Origin: Pseudomonas sp. Choline-02u-1
Lineage (GTDB): Bacteria > Pseudomonadota > Gammaproteobacteria > Pseudomonadales > Pseudomonadaceae
Assembly: GCF_002836515.1 (NCBI RefSeq)
Contig: NZ_PJBC01000061.1
Location: 186,001 to 250,000 of the forward strand
Direction: 5' to 3'
Length of the DNA: 64,000 bases
The notes beneath the pieces are model-generated. The model saw only the letters and a list, made by a program, of their open reading frames with translations. It made no database searches and was not told where the DNA came from. This document shows positions 26,097 through 35,172 of the stretch, piece by piece (the first letter of the stretch is position 1; each line of letters begins with the position of its first letter). The position numbers were made by a program, and so were the translations under genes.

Positions 26097-26467
26097 ACTC
26101 GCGTCAGGCAACAAGCAAATCCTTGCTCACCGTTCTACCGATCGCCAGGCCTCTGATCGATGAAAACCCTCCCCGCCGATCTCTTCAACTCGAGTTTGGA
26201 CGCTTTGCTCTGCACATGGCTGCTTACCTTCGTAGCAGAGCTTCTGTGCTGCTCGTCGGCCGCCGCATAGGGCAAGTGCCCTGTGTGCTTTGCTGTGAGG
26301 ACGGGATGCCGCCTGATATTAGCGTCACGAAATAGGACGCCGTTGATGCCAACACCGTAGGCGCGAGGGGAAGCAGCATTTCCTATCTACTACCGGCCAC
26401 TTACTCACTGTGATCACGTTGAACATGAATGGTCGCTGGTGGATGCCTTAAGGCATCGAAGAATCTC

Positions 26468-26498
26468 TTGACCTTATAGTGGCTATAAGGTGTTCACT
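26468..26498 (+). promoter_or_regulatory. MerR-type operator/promoter of the cadA-like gene
   Basis: TTGACC, 19-bp spacer, TTCACT. Over the spacer lies the 21-bp dyad at 26471-26491 (ACCTTATAG, TGG, CTATAAGGT), perfect in its arms. This is the classical site for ZntR/CadR/PbrR proteins. ATG of the ATPase follows 29 bases after the -10. Confidence 0.85.
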
Positions 26499-26526
26499 CT
26501 CGCCATGAAAAGCGGAGAGCGTTCTC

Positions 26527-29046
26527 ATGAAAAACTGTTGCGGTGACGAGCAAGCACCAAAAAAGCCAGCGGGCGTGGACGTTTTTGACCCTGTCGCATC
26601 CGGGAGCTGCTGTGCGACTTCCGCAACATCGGGTGAAGACGAAACCGATCGAGATCGAACTACCAGTTGCTGTTCTTCTAAGACCTCGGACGTGAATCCT
26701 GCGCTTTCAACAACCAAAAGTGCGGATGGCTGCTCTGCTGGAGGCAACGGCGGAAAGACAAGCTGCTCCACTTCATCTCCGACATCTTCTCAATATCCAC
26801 CTACCGAACCGAACGAGCCCACCACCTCGGTTGTTACCGATGCATGTTGCTCTGCATCTGGAACGGATGGCCCAAGCGCGTGCGCATCCAAAGTGTCATC
26901 AGCCGTTGTCAACGACACGGCTCGCTTGAGTCGTTTCCGGATTGGGCAAATGTGCTGTCCTACCGAGCAGGCGATGATTGAGGGCAAGCTTGCAAAGATG
27001 CCTGGAATTCAGAAATTGGAATTCAACATGATGAACCGTACTCTAGGTGTCTGGCACGAATTGCCACATACCCTGGGAATCGAAGCGGCCGTGTCATCGC
27101 TTGGTATGCAGGCGGAACCGTTGAATGGCGCGGTCGACGTACCAGGCGCGGATAAGCAGCAAAGCCAGTTTGAAGCTGAATCACTGCGCAAAAGCACCTG
27201 GTGGCCGTTAGCGCTGTCTGGTATTGCTGCGGTAGGCGCGGAAATTTTGCATTTCACCCAGGCAGCCCCCGAATGGGTGATTGCTGCTGTAGCTTTAATC
27301 TCGGTAGCACTCTGCGGGCCCGCGACTTACAAGAAAGGTTGGATCTCTCTCAAAAATTTCAATCTCAACATAAACGCGTTGATGAGCATTGCGGTGACGG
27401 GAGCGGTCCTGATTGGGCAGTGGCCAGAAGCGGCGATGGTCATGTTTTTATTTACTGTTGCCGAATTGGTTGAGGCCAAGTCGTTGGATCGTGCACGCAA
27501 TGCGATCAAAGGACTGATGGACTTGACCCCAAATCATGCAACGGTGCGCCAGGCAGACGGCAGTTGGCTGGACGTAGATGTCAAAACCGTCCAGATCAGC
27601 TCCTTGGTTCGAGTTCGCCCCGGCGAGCGCATTGGTCTGGATGGCAACGTGATCTCCGGCAACTCTACCGTAAACCAAGCCCCTATCACCGGGGAAAGCT
27701 TGCCCATCGAGAAAGCTGTCGGTGACCCTGTTTATGCCGGCTCGATCAATGAGTCCGGTTCCTTCGAGTACCGCGTGACGGCTGAGGCCAGCAATACGAC
27801 ACTGGCCCGGATTATTCATGCTGTGGAGGAAGCCCAAGGTTCACGCGCCCCGATCCAGCGGGTCGTCGATAAGTTCGCCAAGGTTTATACGCCATCGGTG
27901 TTTTTCTTCGCCCTTGCCGTTGCGATATTCCCGCCCCTGTTTATGGCCGGATTATGGGCTGACTGGATTTATCGGGCGCTGGTGCTTCTGGTAGTCGCTT
28001 GCCCTTGCGCACTGGTGATTTCGACCCCGGTGACCATTGTAAGCGGCCTCGCGGCAGCGGCGCGAAAAGGCATTTTAATCAAGGGCGGGGCGTACCTGGA
28101 AAGCGGTCGCAAGATCACCCATCTGGCCTTGGATAAAACTGGGACCATTACCCATGGCAAGCCCGTACAGACCGATTTCCTGCCTCTAGCTGATGGATTA
28201 TCTAGAGATTATCGCATTGCCGCCGCGAGCCTTGCCCAACGTTCGGATCATCCGGTTTCGCGGGCTATTGCCAAACAAACGGCCCAGCAATCGCTGCGGT
28301 TGCTGGAAGTGGATAACTTCGAAGCGCTGCTGGGCCGAGGGGTCCGCGGCGAGATCGAGGGTAAGCGCTACCAGTTGGGTAACCATCGTTTGTTGGAGGA
28401 GTTGGGGTTCTGCTCACCTAATACCGAAGCCGCCCTGGGCCACCTTGAGCGGCAAGGGAAAACTGTAGTCATTCTGTCCGATGACAAACGGGCGCTGGCG
28501 TTGTTTGCAGTCGCCGATACGGTAAAAGCCACCAGCCGAGCCGCAATCGAGGAGCTTCACGCGTTAGGTGTGAAGACTGTGATGTTGACAGGGGACAACC
28601 CACATACCGCGCTGGCAATTGCCGCGCAGGTAAACATTGACGAGGCCAAGGGCAATCTCCTAGCGATCGATAAGCTCAAAGCCATCGAAGCCTTGATCGA
28701 TCATAAAGGCACCGTCGGCATGGTCGGTGACGGAATAAACGATGCCCCTGCGCTTGCTCGGGCTGATGTGGGCTTCGCGATGGGGGCAGCTGGCACCGAT
28801 ACGGCGATCGAGACTGCTGACGTAGCAATCATGGATGATGATTTGCGCAAGATTCCTGCCTTCATTCGTCTCTCCCGCCAGACCGGAGCAGTACTTACGC
28901 AAAACATTGCGCTCGCGCTGGGCGTTAAAGCCATCTTCCTAGCCGTTACGCTCACTGGTCACGCTACGATGTGGATGGCGGTATTCGCGGATATGGGGGT
29001 AAGCCTGTTGGTAGTACTGAATGGCCTGCGCTTGCTGCGCAAATGA
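26527..29046 (+). CDS. cadA: Zn/Cd/Pb-exporting P1B-type ATPase (CadA-like) with cysteine-rich N-terminus
   Basis: 839 aa, longer than typical CadA (about 700-750). The first 130 residues are a low-complexity Ser/Thr/Pro linker with repeated CC pairs (NCCGDE, SCCAT, SCCSS, ACCSAS), apparently a metal-binding tail. An HMA-like domain follows with MCCPTEQAM instead of the usual CxxC site. Then come the membrane domain, CPC at 492-494, D536 in LDKTGTITHG and GDGINDAPALARAD. CPC with a following membrane segment of CadA type indicates export of Zn(II), Cd(II) and Pb(II). GGAGAG precedes ATG. lspA follows, as in Pb-resistance operons. Confidence 0.93.
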   Translation: MKNCCGDEQAPKKPAGVDVFDPVASGSCCATSATSGEDETDRDRTTSCCSSKTSDVNPALSTTKSADGCSAGGNGGKTSCSTSSPTSSQYPPTEPNEPTTSVVTDACCSASGTDGPSACASKVSSAVVNDTARLSRFRIGQMCCPTEQAMIEGKLAKMPGIQKLEFNMMNRTLGVWHELPHTLGIEAAVSSLGMQAEPLNGAVDVPGADKQQSQFEAESLRKSTWWPLALSGIAAVGAEILHFTQAAPEWVIAAVALISVALCGPATYKKGWISLKNFNLNINALMSIAVTGAVLIGQWPEAAMVMFLFTVAELVEAKSLDRARNAIKGLMDLTPNHATVRQADGSWLDVDVKTVQISSLVRVRPGERIGLDGNVISGNSTVNQAPITGESLPIEKAVGDPVYAGSINESGSFEYRVTAEASNTTLARIIHAVEEAQGSRAPIQRVVDKFAKVYTPSVFFFALAVAIFPPLFMAGLWADWIYRALVLLVVACPCALVISTPVTIVSGLAAAARKGILIKGGAYLESGRKITHLALDKTGTITHGKPVQTDFLPLADGLSRDYRIAAASLAQRSDHPVSRAIAKQTAQQSLRLLEVDNFEALLGRGVRGEIEGKRYQLGNHRLLEELGFCSPNTEAALGHLERQGKTVVILSDDKRALALFAVADTVKATSRAAIEELHALGVKTVMLTGDNPHTALAIAAQVNIDEAKGNLLAIDKLKAIEALIDHKGTVGMVGDGINDAPALARADVGFAMGAAGTDTAIETADVAIMDDDLRKIPAFIRLSRQTGAVLTQNIALALGVKAIFLAVTLTGHATMWMAVFADMGVSLLVVLNGLRLLRK

Positions 29047-29176
29047 TACGGACACGATGCCTGCTTTGCTGTTCCAAGACCTGGATCCCAGTGGGTGATA
29101 CCGCACGAGCAAGAGTCAGTGCTTTTCAAAAAATACCAGTTTCAGATGTACTGGAACGGTTACTACGGAATAGCCA

Positions 29177-29680
29177 ATGAACGGTTTCCCAATGACAGCT
29201 CGTGTACAGCCGCCTACTTTGTGGTGGGGAATTGCAGCGGTCCTGGCGTTGATCGATCAAAGTCTAAAGCTTGGCGTCGAGCACCTTTATGAGCTGGGCT
29301 CATCGGTCGCCGTAGGCTCATTTTTCAACATAGTGCATGCACGCAATACCGGCGCCGCGTTCAGCTTCTTGGCTGACGCTGGAGGCTGGCAGCGTTACCT
29401 TTTCGTTGTTGTTGCGCTAGCCGTAGCATTGACGCTCGTCGCGATCCTTCAACGGGAACGTCACTGGAGCGAAGCCTTGGGCTATTGTCTCGTTTTGGGT
29501 GGGGCTGTTGGCAATCTTATCGACCGTTCTTTGCGAGGCTTTGTCGTGGACTATCTGGATTTTCACTATCAAGGCTGGCACTGGCCCGCGTTTAATCTCG
29601 CAGATATATGTATTGTCAGCGGCGCATCGTTTTTATTGGTCATAAGCGTGATTAGCCCCGCGTCGCCAAGCAAACGTTGA
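29177..29680 (+). CDS. lspA: Lipoprotein signal peptidase (LspA family, PbrC-like)
   Basis: 167 aa, four transmembrane helices. The aspartyl-protease motifs are present: the conserved NTGAAFSFL, the first catalytic Asp in VGNLIDRS and the second in FNLADICI. LspA removes lipoprotein signal peptides in the inner membrane. Extra lspA copies next to cadA/pbrA ATPases are known from lead resistance (pbrBC), where the phosphatase partner promotes Pb-phosphate formation; no separate phosphatase gene is seen here. ATG at 29177 (an in-frame ATG at 29192 is possible). A second chromosomal lspA presumably exists. Confidence 0.9.
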   Translation: MNGFPMTARVQPPTLWWGIAAVLALIDQSLKLGVEHLYELGSSVAVGSFFNIVHARNTGAAFSFLADAGGWQRYLFVVVALAVALTLVAILQRERHWSEALGYCLVLGGAVGNLIDRSLRGFVVDYLDFHYQGWHWPAFNLADICIVSGASFLLVISVISPASPSKR

Positions 29681-29682
29681 CG

Positions 29683-30417
29683 ATGGAGCGCCACCTTCCA
29701 GTACGTGTCCTAAGGTGGTCTGGTCGCGCATGGCTAACGCCTGGGTTAGCGGTTTTTGCTGGGCATGCTGGTCATCAAGATTGGCATCAGCATCAGGCTC
29801 ACCAAATAGCTATAGGTATCGACGTGCCTGTAACAGTGGAATGCCTGCCGCGTCAGCACACCGAGTTTGCAGTGTTTATTCCAGCCGGTGTTCGGCATCG
29901 AATCAGCGGAGCCCTCATCGTTTCAATCTACTTGGACGTCTTGGCAGAAGAGGGCCAGGTTTTGCCGAAGACCATGACGCCGATTCCGATCAATATCGCC
30001 CCGGCTGACGCCGCACTAATTGCTGACTCCTTGAAGGCAGGCGCGGGAGACACTCGGTCCGCAGTGCGAAAAGCCCTACAGATAACCGATGCACCTCCAG
30101 TCGCCGATCCTCGCCTGGCAATAGTCAGCACGGCCATTTACCAGGGCATGGTACGACGTGAAGAGTTGGCAGCACTGGTACACCTGTCCCCAACTCGATT
30201 CTCGCATTGGTTCGTGGAACAAACCGGTTTGCCGCTGCGTAGCTATGCTAAATGGCTACGACTGACCCAAGCTGTTCGACATCTGGCATCCGGAGAACCT
30301 ATAACCACCGCTGCGCACGCGTCAGGCTTCTCCGACTCAGCCCACTTTTCCAGAACCTTTCGCTCGCTGTTGGGTATAGATCCCTCATCGGCGCTCGCCG
30401 AAGTGAGCTTGCATTAA
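29683..30417 (+). CDS. AraC-family transcriptional regulator
   Basis: 244 aa. The N-terminal cupin-like sensor (HQDWHQHQAHQIAIGI, FIPAGVRHRI) is followed by the two helix-turn-helices of AraC proteins (LAALVHLSPTRFSHWFVEQT; ITTAAHASGFSDSAHFSRTF). The several histidines of the cupin could bind a metal, but the ligand is unknown. The ATG is 2 bp past the lspA stop; a TTG at 29677 would overlap it. Co-transcription with cadA-lspA is likely. Its target genes cannot be read from the sequence. Confidence 0.85.
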   Translation: MERHLPVRVLRWSGRAWLTPGLAVFAGHAGHQDWHQHQAHQIAIGIDVPVTVECLPRQHTEFAVFIPAGVRHRISGALIVSIYLDVLAEEGQVLPKTMTPIPINIAPADAALIADSLKAGAGDTRSAVRKALQITDAPPVADPRLAIVSTAIYQGMVRREELAALVHLSPTRFSHWFVEQTGLPLRSYAKWLRLTQAVRHLASGEPITTAAHASGFSDSAHFSRTFRSLLGIDPSSALAEVSLH

Positions 30418-30473
30418 GCGACTAGGTTAGAGGCTTGCGGCCTTAGCTACAGGCCGCTCGCCGATTGGAATAG

Positions 30474-31367
30474 TTAAGCTTTTAGAGCCAGGATTCGACG
30501 TGCGCCGTTCAAAACGATCAGGCCAACGACCGTACCAATCACCAAGTCTGGGTACGGAGACCCTGTCCAAGCGACCAATGCTCCTGCAGCGATTACGCCA
30601 ACGTTCGCAATCACATCGTTGGCTGAGAAAATCCAACTCGCTTTCATGTGTGCTCCTCCTTCGCGGTGGCTGTAGATCAGCCACAGGCAAGTGACGTTTG
30701 CCACCAGCGCGACGGCGCCTATCCCCATCATCAGCATCGATTCAGGTTCACTGCCATAGAGAAAGCGTCGAGCAACTTCCAAAAGCACACCCAAAGCTAG
30801 AATGATCTGAAACATACCTGCCAGGTGTGCTGCACGTACTTGCATTCCCGCGCTGCGGCCGACCGCAAAGAGGGCCAGCCCGTAAACGGCCGCATCAGCA
30901 AACATGTCCAGCGAGTCGGCAATCAGCCCCGTCGATTGGGCAATCAGGCCAGCACTCATTTCGGCGAGAAACATTGCACCATTGATGCCGAGCAATATTT
31001 TTAATGTGCTGGCTTCCTTTGAAGCGTTTTGCTCTTCATTGGCACTGTTGGCTGATACGGACTCTGGGCTGATGGGCTGCGTATCTAATAGCCTTGCCCC
31101 CAAGCCAAGTGACTCCAACTTGGTAGCGATCTGCTCTACGGCCCCTTCGTGAAAAACACTCACCTGTCTACCGGATAGGTCAAAAGAAAGTGAAGCTATT
31201 TCCTGCAAGCCATTCAGCGCGAGTCTGATCATCCGTTCTTCGGAAGGACAGTCCATTTTTGGTACTGAAAATTTGCTGATCCATGTCCCTTCATTTAATG
31301 GCTTAGCTGCTGCTTCTGGGCCTGCTGAAGCCGGGCCACAGCCACAGGATTTGTCACACGAACTCAT
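30474..31367 (-). CDS. CDF-family cation exporter with N-terminal HMA domain
   Basis: 297 aa. N-terminal Cys cluster (SSCDKSCGCG), then an HMA-like domain with MDCPSEERMI (about 38-47), then a CDF-type membrane domain with DSLDMFADAAVY and a matching second site HMKASWIFSANDV. The usual C-terminal cytoplasmic domain is missing or very short. HMA-CDF fusions of this size are found next to cadA/pbrA-type ATPases and are expected to export Zn/Cd/Pb. Good GAGGAG ribosome site before ATG at 31367. It has its own MerR-type promoter. Confidence 0.87.
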   Translation of the reverse strand: MSSCDKSCGCGPASAGPEAAAKPLNEGTWISKFSVPKMDCPSEERMIRLALNGLQEIASLSFDLSGRQVSVFHEGAVEQIATKLESLGLGARLLDTQPISPESVSANSANEEQNASKEASTLKILLGINGAMFLAEMSAGLIAQSTGLIADSLDMFADAAVYGLALFAVGRSAGMQVRAAHLAGMFQIILALGVLLEVARRFLYGSEPESMLMMGIGAVALVANVTCLWLIYSHREGGAHMKASWIFSANDVIANVGVIAAGALVAWTGSPYPDLVIGTVVGLIVLNGARRILALKA

Positions 31368-31401
31368 GGGGCCGCTCCTCTAAATACACTTGATCCTGTC
31401 G

Positions 31402-31432
31402 ATTACAAACCTTCTAGCCGCTATAAGGTCAA
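31402..31432 (-). promoter_or_regulatory. MerR-type operator/promoter of the CDF exporter
   Basis: On the minus strand: TTGACC, 19-bp spacer, TGTAAT, with the dyad ACCTTATAGCGGCTAGAAGGT over the spacer. The left arm is the same as in the cadA operator, so both are probably controlled by the MerR regulator at 25653-26060. Confidence 0.82.
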
Positions 31433-31525
31433 GCGAGGATATTCATCATTCGATTGTAGCTCTTTCGTTCAATCCAAACGCCAGCCTGTGACTTATCGTC
31501 TTCGCTTCCTAAAAGGAGGTGAGCG

Positions 31526-32398
31526 ATGATCATTATTTTCCGATACGTCATACGTTGGATGAGCTATCCGCTCATATTTGGTGGCACCGCTGCGTTCATG
31601 GTTTGGGCGCTTTACACCGGGATTCCGCCATGGCCCACAACACTCCTGATCGCTATTGTGAGCTTGTTCACGATCGCCGCGCTGGAGCAATTCCAACCCT
31701 TTCGTCAATCCTGGCTCGAAGATCATCAAGACACCTCGACCGATTTATTGCATATGCTGGTCAACCTTTCTGTCATTCAGTTCACTGCTGAAGTCCTCGC
31801 CAAGCTTGGCGATGCGGTGCCGGCATCAGTTCGCCTTTTTCCCAGCGAGAGTCCCCTCTGGTTACAGCTGGTTCTGGTCGCAACCGTCCTCGATTTAAGC
31901 CTGTATGTCATGCATCGCATCAGCCATCGGGTGCATTGGCTGTGGCGTATGCACATGATTCATCACAGCGCTGATCGCCTTTATTGGATGAATGGGGAGC
32001 GCAGACATCCGCTGCATGCGGCGCTAATGGCCGGACCGGGGCTGGTGGTTCTGCTCGCCTCAGGTGCGCCGTCGGCCGTTATCGCGACTTGGTTCAGCAT
32101 CTTGACCGTTCATTTAGCCTTCCAGCATTCGAACCTGGACTACTCGTTGGGCTGGTTACGCAACGTGATTGGAGTCGCCGAGACACATCGCTGGCACCAT
32201 AAGCGAGAGTTCGAAGATGCCCAGGTCAACTTCGGAGAGTTTTTACTTATTTGGGATCACCTATTTGGAACCTTCTATGACGCAGCAAACAAGCTCGGTG
32301 ATGCGCAGGTAGGGCTAAAAGAGCGAGACTTTCCAACAGGCTATCGTGCGCAGCTAATCGCGCCGTTTAGGCGCAAGCCTCAGAACCATATGATCTGA
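31526..32398 (+). CDS. Sterol desaturase/fatty acid hydroxylase family membrane protein
   Basis: 290 aa, several membrane helices. Histidine clusters typical of the di-iron hydroxylase superfamily are visible: HRISHRVHWLWRMHMIHHS (about 131-149) and later HRWHHKREF. These enzymes hydroxylate or desaturate lipids in the membrane; the substrate here cannot be told. AAAGGAGGT lies 8 bases before ATG. It is divergent from the HMA-CDF gene; proteins of this family do occur beside Pb/Cd resistance genes, suggesting envelope adaptation to metals (inference). Confidence 0.85.
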   Translation: MIIIFRYVIRWMSYPLIFGGTAAFMVWALYTGIPPWPTTLLIAIVSLFTIAALEQFQPFRQSWLEDHQDTSTDLLHMLVNLSVIQFTAEVLAKLGDAVPASVRLFPSESPLWLQLVLVATVLDLSLYVMHRISHRVHWLWRMHMIHHSADRLYWMNGERRHPLHAALMAGPGLVVLLASGAPSAVIATWFSILTVHLAFQHSNLDYSLGWLRNVIGVAETHRWHHKREFEDAQVNFGEFLLIWDHLFGTFYDAANKLGDAQVGLKERDFPTGYRAQLIAPFRRKPQNHMI

Positions 32399-32486
32399 AG
32401 TTGCGTACCACGAAACGCCTATTCGCGCATTTACTGCCATGTGTTGTAGGGTCGTGTAGTGACGAACGTCGTAGGGTATGAGGAAG

Positions 32487-32547
32487 GTATGTATCGAAAT
32501 TAGGGAGTTTATGTCTTTCGCATAAATTCCCTAATTTCAATACATAC
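32487..32547. repeat. Long near-perfect hairpin at the metal/CBASS junction
   Basis: The left arm 32487-32513 and right arm 32521-32547 are 27 bases each and complementary at 25 positions around a 7-base loop; both mismatches are G/T-type. No T run follows either arm, so it is not a standard terminator. The remaining 32399-32754 spacer has no gene. Confidence 0.85.
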
Positions 32548-32754
32548 GCTGTGCTCAGCACCCCATTCCCAGCACTTGCCCAAAACGAATGCGGCCATCA
32601 CTTCGTTTCGCTGAGTCACAAAGTGTCCGGTTCGAAGCCGATCCAGCGCCCATCACCCTCGAATCGCTCTTGAAATCAAAGCAAATGGCCTTAAGATGAT
32701 CTTATCTTGCCATCATCGTTTTTAATCATGGATGTTTCTCGGGGGTAGGTCGGA

Positions 32755-33921
32755 ATGGCAGAACAAGAAGATGCTAAGCCCGCAAGCGGGCGCTTCAACA
32801 CAAATGAAGAGACGAAGCGGATCGTATGGACACAGACCGCTGGTCATTGTGAACTGTGCGGTACGGATCTGACGTTCGACTATCGTGCTGGCAAGCCAAT
32901 GAGATGGGGCGAAGTGGCGCATATTCTGCCCGCCAGTCCCAAAGGCCCTCGGGGACGCGCGGATCATGATGCTGAGGCGCACACTAACGATACCGCTAAT
33001 CTGATGCTCCTGTGCCCAGGTTGTCATGACAAAATTGATCGTGATGCAGACGGGTATCCTGAAAATGATTTGAGTGGTTTACACCAAGCGTACCTGGAAC
33101 GCATCCGACTCGCCGCAACGACCCCCGATGGTGGTAGAGCCATTCCTCTCATCGTCCTGAGTCAGCATTTCCAGACGATCAACGACATTCCCGTTCGCGA
33201 TCTGTTGACTGCGATGTCGGCTGAAGGACTAACGGCCTTCGATCAAGGCATTAAAATCACTTTCCCTGCACCCGGACCGCGAGGTAGGGACGCGACCTAT
33301 TGGCAGAACATCAAAGACAGTGTCCAGTATGAGTTGGAGCAGCAACTCAAGCGTCGCGGCGGCACCTACGGCGATGCGCCTGCACTAGCTGTAGTGGGCT
33401 TGGCCGATATCCCGGCATTGATGATGTTGGGCCAGGGTATCGGCGACCGTTCCAAACGCTTGATCTTCTCCTTCCACCGCGAGCATCGGTTGCGCTGGCC
33501 CGATCAGTCCGCTGAGCCGCCCGCTTTTTTGTTTACACCTCCCTCCGACGGCGACGGGCCACTGGCGCTTGTGCTCTCCATTTCTGCGCAAGTCCCGGTT
33601 CGCGACGTGACCGACGCTCTGCCCGGTGCACGTATTGCAGAGCTGTCGATCCCAGAACCAAGCTATGCGATGGTACAGAACCGTCGGGTGATTCATGCCT
33701 TTCGTGACGCACTTCAAATACGGCTGAGCCAGCTTGAAGCTCTGACTCCTGAACCTATCCACGTCTTCGCCGCTATTCCTGCGGCATTGGCCATCGAGTT
33801 TGGTGCGTTGCTCACAACGCAGCATCAACATACGTACCTGATCTTTGATCGGGACAAAGAAAACCAAGATCGGTTTACGCAAACACTGCAATTGGGCTCG
33901 ATGGCCCAGGAGGCTAGGTAA
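32755..33921 (+). CDS. cap5: CBASS effector Cap5: HNH endonuclease fused to SAVED sensor
   Basis: 388 aa. The N-terminal HNH nuclease has paired zinc cysteines (C32, C35; C87, C90), H56 in VAHILP and N82 in TANLMLLC. The C-terminal SAVED domain (about 150-388) senses cyclic oligonucleotides and contains the motif-like segments FSFHREHRL and LIFDRDKEN. When phage infection triggers the cyclase, the signal binds SAVED and the nuclease degrades DNA, killing the cell. It is the first gene of a tight four-gene operon: the cyclase starts directly after its stop. In many type II CBASS loci the effector comes last. Confidence 0.93.
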   Translation: MAEQEDAKPASGRFNTNEETKRIVWTQTAGHCELCGTDLTFDYRAGKPMRWGEVAHILPASPKGPRGRADHDAEAHTNDTANLMLLCPGCHDKIDRDADGYPENDLSGLHQAYLERIRLAATTPDGGRAIPLIVLSQHFQTINDIPVRDLLTAMSAEGLTAFDQGIKITFPAPGPRGRDATYWQNIKDSVQYELEQQLKRRGGTYGDAPALAVVGLADIPALMMLGQGIGDRSKRLIFSFHREHRLRWPDQSAEPPAFLFTPPSDGDGPLALVLSISAQVPVRDVTDALPGARIAELSIPEPSYAMVQNRRVIHAFRDALQIRLSQLEALTPEPIHVFAAIPAALAIEFGALLTTQHQHTYLIFDRDKENQDRFTQTLQLGSMAQEAR

Positions 33922-35172
33922 ATGCTGTTGAGCAACGAACAGACCAAGCGCAGCAGTTGGGAATATTTTCTGCTTCGCGCCGCGCGGGAAATCTCGCTGT
34001 CGGAAGCGCAGTACCAGAAAATCAATGACCGCTACTCCCAACTGGAAAAAATCCTCTCGGCCTCCGACAACCCGCTCCTCGCTGAGGCCCATATCTTCGT
34101 TCAAGGCTCGATGCGGCTGAAAACGACCATCAAGCCAATCCCCGGTGCGCCTGCGGATCTGGACACCATTGATGCGGACGCGATTATCTGGCTCCCTCAC
34201 GCTCAAGGCGCTAGTGCGAAGGAAGTTCTAGAAGCGATTGAGCAGCGTTTTAGGGAAGGCTCCCGCGTTCAGGAAGAAGTTAAGCAATTACGTCGTGGCA
34301 TCCGGATTGTTTATGCCGACGAGAATCCAGGCTTCCACATCGATGTCACCCCCGCACGTGCGATCAACGGAAATGGCGAAGCCAACGGCGAGGGTAAACT
34401 GGAGGTTCCGGATCGGGTCACAGGGTGGAAAGCAAGCAGCCCTATCCCGTACTCGAATTGGTTACAGGTTGCCTCTGCCCAGGAAATTTCTCTGGAAAGC
34501 TTGGTAGTTGCCAAAAGCCAGCGGATGCTCGATGCCGCGACACAAGATCCTTTGCCGCATTATCAGGATTACATCGATCAAGATCCCCTGCGTGCGACCA
34601 TAAAGCTGCTCAAGCGGCATCGCGATGAATGGGCCATCAACACAAGGAGCGCTGATACTCGCCCCATATCCGCTGTCATAACCACTTTGGCCACTCACGC
34701 ATACCTGGATGTCGTGAAGGAATCACAGTCGAAGCCTTTGGCTCCGCTCGATGCAATTTTGGAAATCGTTCGTAGAATGCCGCAGCACATCGCGCATAGA
34801 GGTAACGATTGCTTTGTCTGCAACCCTGCCGATAACGGCGAAAACTTTGCAGAAAAGTGGAATCGACCAGGCGAGGGGCAAGGCTATCGACAAGCATTTG
34901 CCAAGTGGCATGCGGACGCCAGTGCATCCGTATCATTGGGTTTGGAAAGTTTTGAATCCAATGATTCCTTTGCAGAAGCAGTGAAAAAGAATTTCGGTAT
35001 TGCACCGGCATTCATTTCGGCAGTGAACAATGAGATCCCTGCGAATTGGACCATGCCCGGCCGACCGGATGGCACTACTCGAAACTCTGCTTCGATGGGT
35101 TCGCTCTTCGGAGGAGCCAGCGGTGGCGGAACCTCTCAGTCGAGCGTAAAGCCAGTTGGACGCCTTGGCTGA
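33922..35172 (+). CDS. CBASS CD-NTase (cGAS/DncV-like nucleotidyltransferase)
   Basis: 416 aa. Active site: G62-S63 in VQGSMRLKT, acidic residues D84/D86 in DTIDADAII, and D141 in GFHIDVTP. It makes the cyclic di- or trinucleotide that activates Cap5; Cap5 partners are usually clade D or G enzymes, but the product cannot be read here. The disordered Gly/Ser tail ends ...KPVGRLG, a C-terminal glycine that Cap2 can conjugate to targets. It begins one base after cap5 ends and overlaps cap2 by 17 bp. Confidence 0.93.
   Translation: MLLSNEQTKRSSWEYFLLRAAREISLSEAQYQKINDRYSQLEKILSASDNPLLAEAHIFVQGSMRLKTTIKPIPGAPADLDTIDADAIIWLPHAQGASAKEVLEAIEQRFREGSRVQEEVKQLRRGIRIVYADENPGFHIDVTPARAINGNGEANGEGKLEVPDRVTGWKASSPIPYSNWLQVASAQEISLESLVVAKSQRMLDAATQDPLPHYQDYIDQDPLRATIKLLKRHRDEWAINTRSADTRPISAVITTLATHAYLDVVKESQSKPLAPLDAILEIVRRMPQHIAHRGNDCFVCNPADNGENFAEKWNRPGEGQGYRQAFAKWHADASASVSLGLESFESNDSFAEAVKKNFGIAPAFISAVNNEIPANWTMPGRPDGTTRNSASMGSLFGGASGGGTSQSSVKPVGRLG

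Noticed and set aside
26078..26335. 85-codon plus-strand frame between cadR and cadA
   Set aside because: No ribosome site, no domain, composition unlike neighbouring genes; it overlaps the MerR promoter.
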